Source: Pyrrhosoma nymphula (Eukaryota; Arthropoda; Insecta; Odonata; Coenagrionidae). From it: 64,000 nucleotides of DNA. The DNA is taken from assembly GCA_963573305.1 (NCBI GenBank), contig OY754329.1, positions 46,954,417 to 47,018,416 on the forward strand, given 5' to 3'. Below, one piece after another: positions 58,301 to 64,000 of this stretch; position 1 is the stretch's first letter, and each line of letters opens with the position of its first letter. Below the pieces are notes generated by a model. The model saw nothing but the letters and a program-made list of their open reading frames with translations. It was not told the DNA's origin and made no database searches. The position numbers and the translations under genes were made by a program.

Positions 58301-61300
58301 CCTTCCTACTTCATCTAAAATGACACCAACAGCAACCTACATTCGGAATAGGGCGAGGGTTTTGCTTTTTCACTCCTCTAAACCAAACTTCATTATAATA
58401 AATTCGTACCTATGCAACTTTACGGTACTTAGTATATATTTTACTCCAATGAAAGAGCAATCATACTTCAACGAAGATTAGAAGCGTCTGAGATTCCCAA
58501 CATTCTCCCAAAAGCTGTAGAAAAACCTAAAGTCTCTTACGGAAGGAAAAATACACTCCTCTTTCTGTTGACCATGAATGCTACTCTTTCATGAACCGAC
58601 TCCGCAGTTTTTCATCACCCGTTAAACCAACTTCCTTCCGAAGAAGCTCTTTTTTTCGATACTTTTATCCGCGACAAATCACCGCCAATGCTAGAAAACT
58701 TGTTGACGCCACCACGATAGTTCGTAAATCCGGAAGACCGGGAACTCTTTCTTTTTTTCTTCCTATCTTCCCCCTTAGGAGTTTTCCGGCGATTTTCCCT
58801 TCTGAATCTCCCACTTAATCTCCCCGCTCTTTTCTTAAAGTTCACGGATTCGGGGGATAACCTTTTCTTTCGCAAGAGCACGCAAAGGGTGAGTCCCTCT
58901 AAGAAAAGGTACTTTGGAAGAAGGAGATAGAGATTAAGTCTGAGAAGGTGGAAACAGAGCGAGGGTTAGTGGAAAAAACTCTGCTTAACGTGCTGCGTTC
59001 CACTATCCTGGGAGCGCATACATACTTGCATCATGTCGCTAAACTCCCAAACCCCTTCCTACGCTTTCCACCTCGTCGGATGAACCCCTTCATTACTTAG
59101 AACACTGCGGAGATAACGACTGTTAAATTTAATTGATGATATTTTATGCCTTTCTTATTTGTAAAACCATATTTATTTTCTGACGGAAATTCAACACTTG
59201 GAACGCGTGCAATCAGGTGGCACGCCAAAAAAAAGTGTATCAAATTAAATTTCTCATACTTTTTGCATTTCGGTTTCGAAAGCTTTATTTATTTTATGAC
59301 GAAAATTCAACACTTAGGGGTAGCACGCGCCAGGCATGTAAAATAATTTTATGCAAAATGTACCACACGTACACATATCAGTTGTATATTGCTGGAGAAG
59401 GCTTCAATTAGTTACGCGTTTGGCCCCCTAGTGTTTGTCTACCTCCACTTTACCGTAATTGTTTTTAAGTTGTCATTTTCTGCCCTTTGTGGACGTTTTT
59501 GGAACTAGCTTTTGATCATACGAATCAGAGAAGTTTTCTCACGCAATTGTTTCCTTCTTCCACCAAAATTTCTTCCTATTCATTAATCATATTACCTTTT
59601 GGAAGAGTGATAAAATAAAATAGAAACGATGATAAAAAGAATCCCAAACTCCGCTTCCTCCCTGTATCTTTCTGGTCACGAAAAAAGCCTATTCCCCTTT
59701 GGTCCTCGCCCTAATTCTTCCCTATTCTTCACCCTAACCACTTTTATTCCCAACTCTTCTCTAAGCCCTTTTAATCCTACCCAGCTGATACCATTCCCTG
59801 GTACTCCTCGAATCCATATGCTCACTTACCCGAGCCTTTCTTAAATAGCAGAAAATTATTTTCCTCACGCCATCCTTTCATTCTTCCTCGTTAGTTATTT
59901 TCCAGTTAAGATGGCAGATGGCAAGGTTTCCAGATGGCAATGAAAAATAAAATAAAACAGAAAGGCAATAATGGAATCCCTGTTCCCCTCCCCCACAACC
60001 CTGTGTCCCTTCTGCTCACCAGAGAAATCCTTTTCAATTGGCTCACACTCTGATTCACCGTATATATTCCGCCTCGCTTCTTTTATTCCCATTAATACGA
60101 TCCTCATCCTTACAACACTCCTGTGTCCCGCAGATACCGTTCCTTTACACTCTTCCCATCTCTCTCCTCTACTATCCTTCTTCCATCCATGCCAGGGGTT
60201 GGCTTTGTTAGGAGTTCAGAGAAATGCCTTCCAATTCCATGGATCTTGGTTCAAATCCGTATAACTTTCAGGGGAATCCCGGTCTCTAAATTTTTGTCAC
60301 ATGAGGAGCATCCTAAGAAAAGTAAGTACCCCGTTCTTTGGATGGGACGTTAAAAAATAACCCCACGGCGATTTTCTTGACGTGTTAACTTTAATTGACG
60401 CGGAGTTTTCCTCCAACCTTCATCCTTTCCTCATGTTTGAAATTTTATTGCCACAGAAGCGTAGTATAGAACTATATGCAAAACTATTAGTTAATATTGG
60501 TACCATGGAACTTTTTCAGGAGCCTACCTGCCTGTATTCTTCACGCTGTTTTCGTCTCTAACGAATGGGTGCTCAAGTATAATATATTTTGCCTTTTTAG
60601 AGTACAAATATAGTTGCAAAAAACTTAACAAACTATAATCTCGCGGGACAAGACGAGAATAATTGAATAAGAATGCAGACCATAACTGTTTCATGAGACA
60701 ACCATGCATGTATATTAATTCATAATAATTGTGAATCTACTTCTACTGAATTTTGAATCTTCTTTCGTAGCAATCGTTTTGTCGTCTTTTTTAGAAATAC
60801 ATGGCAGCTATGTACATCATTTGACGACACGTTATAAACTACGGGTACAAAAAACTCAGAAGATTTAGCATACAATGAGATTTGAGGTTTAGTGTATTTT
60901 TGAACATGTTTGTCTCGCGTGTAATAAATAGTTTTTTGATTAATCGTTAGAAAATATATTGGAATTTCATCAGATTTTATGAGTAATAACCTTAAGTTTC
61001 CTCACGACTACTTATTCCCAAGTGGAATTAATTTAAGGCTTAAGAACAACGAAATTTAATACATTAAATTGTATAGTAATTACTCACTTAAGGTCCCACC
61101 CATCTGTCCTTATTGGTGCAAATTTTCTCTCTAGCAGACACCTCCCGAAATAATAAACAAGTCAACCGACCAAACTTCACCATACTCGCACAAACGCAAG
61201 TACATGTTCCAGATCCAACCCTAACCCACCTTTCTACACTCGTTTACCACTTCCTTCCCATTTCTGTCTGATTATCTCTATTTCCTTCTATAAGCAATTA

Positions 61301-61345
61301 AAAAAACCACCATTTATTTCGAGTCTTTATCTTCCACAACCCTCT
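55384..61345. other. Long AT-rich stretch, nothing firm
   Basis: No gene recognised. Pyrimidine-rich stretches at 59,630-59,850 and 59,960-60,200 give charged minus-strand frames; one contains WIRGVPGNG and LREELGIKVVRVKNREE, faintly like LINE ORF1 proteins but too weak to call. A possible tRNA-like box B, GGTTCAAATCC, lies at about 60,248. Frames at 57,106-57,557 on both strands have no family features. Confidence 0.4.
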
Positions 61346-61346
61346 A

Positions 61347-61392
61347 CTCTCTCTCTCTATCTATCTATCTATCTCTCCCTCTCTCTCTCTTT
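61347..61392. repeat. Compound CT / CTAT microsatellite
   Basis: A run of CT units, then four CTAT units, then CT again, about 45 bp. Confidence 0.9.
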
Positions 61393-62029
61393 CCTTTTCA
61401 TTCACAATACACTCAACACTTTCGTACATCCTGGCAGGTTTTTTCGTAGGCGACCGACAACTGAGGTAATTTGCGCTACTGAGCAATGATAGGGAAATAC
61501 CATTTGAAGTGATAAGGAAGGAAGGAAGAAAACCCTGGCTTCGATATTAGCTTATCATTAACTGTAGTTGAGCGTCTAACTTCACCTACGCAGCACTACA
61601 CTTGAAGTTCTCTCTGCATGGCACTAACTCAGGTTTGGGATTCCACCGAAAAATCTCTACCCGAACTATCGTCCAGTAAGCCCGTACTCTGGCTGTCACA
61701 CCAACACATTTACCCCGTAACATTATATTTACACTCATGTACTATTTGTGTCGACACTTACACTCATGAAGAAATGTTCGCCAATTGGCCACAAATATAA
61801 AATGAAAATATACAGGAGGTGAGAGAAAGAGAAAATAAAAAAGATTTGTTCTTACTGAATGTTATTCCACATTATGAGAAATCGGAGGTTATTGGGACTA
61901 AGCACCGGCATTTATAAAACTTCTACCGTTGAAGAAACGACATCTTTCTTTGGATTTCTTCAAATTCACCTTATGGTTACAAACCCTCCCTGAAAGTATC
62001 ACTCATTATTGATCCTGCCCTACCTTTAT
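61393..62029. other. Non-coding stretch, nothing recognised
   Basis: No feature could be supported. Confidence 0.4.
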
Positions 62030-62400
62030 TCAAGAGGTATTAAAGCTCCCTTCTAGTACTTTTCTCATGTTTTCCAAACTTGATACACTCACCTCTTCTC
62101 TCCTACTACGATTAACTAACGCCCGCCCATCCCTCAAGGCTTTTCCTGTTACAAATCCCTCCCTACCCAACTCATCTTCCCTCCCTTCCGCATTTCCACA
62201 TCCAACATCCTTTTCCTGGAACCTTCCACGCACTCGGACATTGGGTCCAGGGCCGTCTCCATAGAAACGCCACTGCTCTCCCTCCTCTCCTCGTTCTTTC
62301 CTTTCACCACCCTTTCACTGCTCTCGAAGATCTCTCTCTCTCCCATTTCCCCAATTCATCTTTCTTCCAATCGATCTCCCACTTCCCCTTTATCCACCTC
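62030..62400 (-). other. Purine-rich minus strand with two overlapping charged frames
   Basis: Two minus-strand frames (62,149-62,346 and 62,030-62,233) could be one coding remnant joined by a frameshift, with residues such as SSGVSMETALDPMSECVEGS and GKALRDGRALVNRSRREE. The strand is strongly purine-biased, which by itself generates K/R/E-rich frames, so I do not call a gene. A retroelement ORF1 relic is possible. Confidence 0.2.
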
Positions 62401-62915
62401 TTCCTTTCCATCTTTCATTCAAAAGTTCCGGATAAGCACCAAGGCCATTAGCGTGACCCACTAATGACGGGTGCGAAGTGATAACTATCGGGACATAGGT
62501 GAAAAACGCGAACTAAGAAAGGACTTCCCCAGACTTACACGTTCAAGAGGAGCGCATGCAGTTACAAATCACTGATCCCTCTCCACTCTCATAATCTACC
62601 GCCATTCGTACATTCCTATTCCACAATCCAACGTACGCCTAGTTCCAGTGCTTGCTGCATTCACCTTGCTACGAGGACAGTTGATTTGGTAACCTCCTCC
62701 TCACCTTTGGGGCTATTCTGTATGGCCTCGGACTATCCGATTCTTGACAGTAACGAACGTTTGAAATAAGAGCCTCGAAAATTTACAAATAGGGCCATTC
62801 AAAATTTGAGATTTTTTGGGGGCTTTGAAGTCGCTTTCTCGGATTATCCGTGGTTTGACCGTGTCTATTACTTGCTGAATAATTTCCCTGGCCTCAAGCT
62901 CTCGATTATTAACTA

Positions 62916-62970
62916 ATTTTGAGGATACCGTGACTAGCCACGGTATACCCTCTTACGGAGAGACTTGTGC
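62916..62970 (-). repeat. SINE tail with conserved hairpin, repeated at 63,232-63,313
   Basis: On the minus strand the SINE continues past its TGGAATATC into TACGG/CGTAAG, then ATACCGTGGCTAGTCACGGTAT, printed here in two parts: a stem ACCGTG, loop GCTAGT, stem CACGGT. It ends ATCCTCAAAATT. The same block recurs in the spacer at 63,232-63,313. A 3' hairpin in a SINE commonly serves recognition by a partner LINE; that role is inference here. Confidence 0.55.
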
Positions 62971-63510
62971 GATATTCCACAGAGGAAAAATCATTTGCCT
63001 TGACCTGGATTCGAAACCGGATCCCTCGATTTCTCACCGAGCGCTTTAGCCAGTTAAGCTGCCGAGGCGTCCTCTTAATGTGTAAATTTTTGAGGGCTTT
63101 ATAGGAACAAGTTGTTCTGGACTGCCGGGCGTAAGATGTAACAGAAGCAGTCCAAAGTGTGCGCCTAGAGCCACAGTCAACGTAGATAAAGCCAAACATG
63201 GAACACAATGAGGGTTTTGCTCTTTTTGAAGAATTTTGAGGATACAGGGACTAGCCACGGTATAACTTTTTACGGATTCATCCGCAAGTGCACATAAGTG
63301 CGTTATTCCACGTGCACTCGGGCGCTATGGGCACACTATAGACTGCTTATGTGACATCATATATCTTGAGTCCAGAACAACTTGTTCCTATAAATCCCTC
63401 AAAAATCCACAATTGAGGACGCCTCGGTAGCTTAACTGGCTAAAGCGCTCGGTACAAAATCGAGAGATCCGGGTTCGAATCCTGGTCAAGGCGAATCTTC
63501 GTGGAATATC
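62971..63510. repeat. Head-to-head inverted pair of tRNA-derived SINEs with spacer
   Basis: The left arm, 62,971-63,125 (SINE on the minus strand), and the right arm, 63,367-63,510 (SINE on the plus strand), are inverted copies with about 85-90% matching by eye. Each contains a tRNA-like head of about 75 nt: GACGCCTCGG, AGCTTAACTGGCTAAAGCGC (box A region), and box B GGTTCGAATCC or GTTTCGAATCC. TGGAATATC closes the arm. Matching also extends about 45 bp upstream of the heads (GAACAACTTGTTCCTATAAA). The 241-bp spacer contains a tail-only third piece (63,232-63,313). Confidence 0.8.
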
Positions 63511-63535
63511 ACTCTAGGTCATTACCAGGTTCAAA

Positions 63536-63980
63536 GGGGAAGGGCATAGGGAAAGGAAGGAAGGTAAAGTAAGGGAGGGGGAAACCTCTCGACCTCCAGA
63601 CTATAAATGGGTCAGAAGGCGAACGAGTGGCAAAACAGCATTAATGTATTGCTTTATTGAATCCTATTGGAGAAAACAGCGCTCGTGACCAATCCCCAAG
63701 AGAAAGTTCCGCCGGTTGCTACGAGGACAGAGGATTCACGGGTCCTCCGAGCGGGACATCACCCTTCCCCTCGGTACGCAAGCTCTCGCTTATTACCGAG
63801 GGTTCGGAGGGGCTGCGGGAATAGGAAGGAAAATAGGGATAGGAAGAAAAGGGTAAGGGGAGGGGCAGCTTCCGACCCCAGAGCCATGTATTAGGCTTAG
63901 GGGAAAAAGACGGAACGCGAAACAAGCATTTCTTCTAGGGTGTTTGCTACATCGAATCCTATTAATAAGGAAACGACGGA
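63536..63980. repeat. Diverged tandem duplication at window edge
   Basis: The purine-rich block 63,536-63,680 (GGGAAAGGAAGGAAGGTAAA ... TCGACC ... CAAAACAGCATTAATG ... GAATCCTATTGGAGAAAA) is echoed at about 63,812-63,975 (GGGAATAGGAAGGAAAATAG ... CCGACC ... CGAAACAAGCATTTCTT ... GAATCCTATTAATAAGGAAA). The period is about 290 bp. It may be part of a satellite or LTR that continues beyond the window. Confidence 0.5.
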
Positions 63981-64000
63981 GTCACAACCGTTCGTCCAGG

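Noticed and set aside
62030..62346. Pair of charged minus-strand frames as a real protein
   Set aside because: Strong purine bias of the strand is enough to explain K/R/E-rich open frames, so it is listed only as low-confidence other.
63410..63490. Functional tRNA gene
   Set aside because: It has box A- and box B-like sequence, but the acceptor stem and anticodon loop are not canonical and the sequence is repeated in inverted form with a SINE body.
1..64000. CRISPR array, bacterial operon or phage system
   Set aside because: There are no regularly spaced identical repeats and no prokaryotic gene layout; all coding remnants are eukaryotic transposon types.

Overview
This window looks like repeat-rich, AT-rich nuclear DNA from an arthropod, most likely an insect. 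There are no bacterial-style operons and no long uninterrupted genes. What can be read is intergenic or intronic DNA holding many decayed transposable elements. The insect assignment rests on the RTE/CFDP2-like LINE coding style, a decayed copy of a multicopy arthropod protein family, and a short exon resembling the start of an insect LAPTM-like four-pass membrane protein. I cannot name a species.

Layout. 1-9 kb: no gene, one antisense LINE 3' end (about 3.0-3.3 kb), a 30-bp hairpin and two tRNA-like SINE remnants. 9-13.7 kb: two copies of an antisense LINE tail, an old diverged tandem duplication, a GC-rich hairpin and a second type of LINE tail. 14.4-14.8 kb: an unassigned open frame. 16-19.5 kb: a tRNA-like element, a GC-rich patch and another LINE tail. 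20.2-24.0 kb: the best preserved transposon, a minus-strand RTE-like LINE with endonuclease, reverse transcriptase and C-terminal parts. A 251-bp foldback element with an 11-bp target duplication has inserted into its reverse transcriptase, and its 3' end is fused to part of a second LINE. 25-39 kb: almost featureless apart from a 141-bp tandem duplication. 39-43 kb: a LINE tail and assorted remnants.

46.5-47.0 kb is the most gene-like locus: a GC-rich, CpG-rich stretch with a candidate TATA-less initiator, a 5' UTR, and a 25-codon first coding exon ending at a strong splice donor. The DNA after it is probably a long intron of that gene, although no later exon was found. It contains an LTR-like segment (49.6-50.2 kb), a LINE tail, a second near-perfect foldback element (52.3-52.5 kb), an inverted pair of tRNA-like SINEs beside a broken multicopy gene (54.1-55.4 kb), and another inverted SINE pair (63.0-63.5 kb).

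No complete protein-coding gene is contained in the window. The most unusual signals are the foldback elements, which share a CUGAUGA / stem / GAAA layout resembling a hammerhead-ribozyme core, and the repeated head-to-head pairing of tRNA-derived SINEs. All family assignments come from reading translated sequence by eye; no database search was possible.
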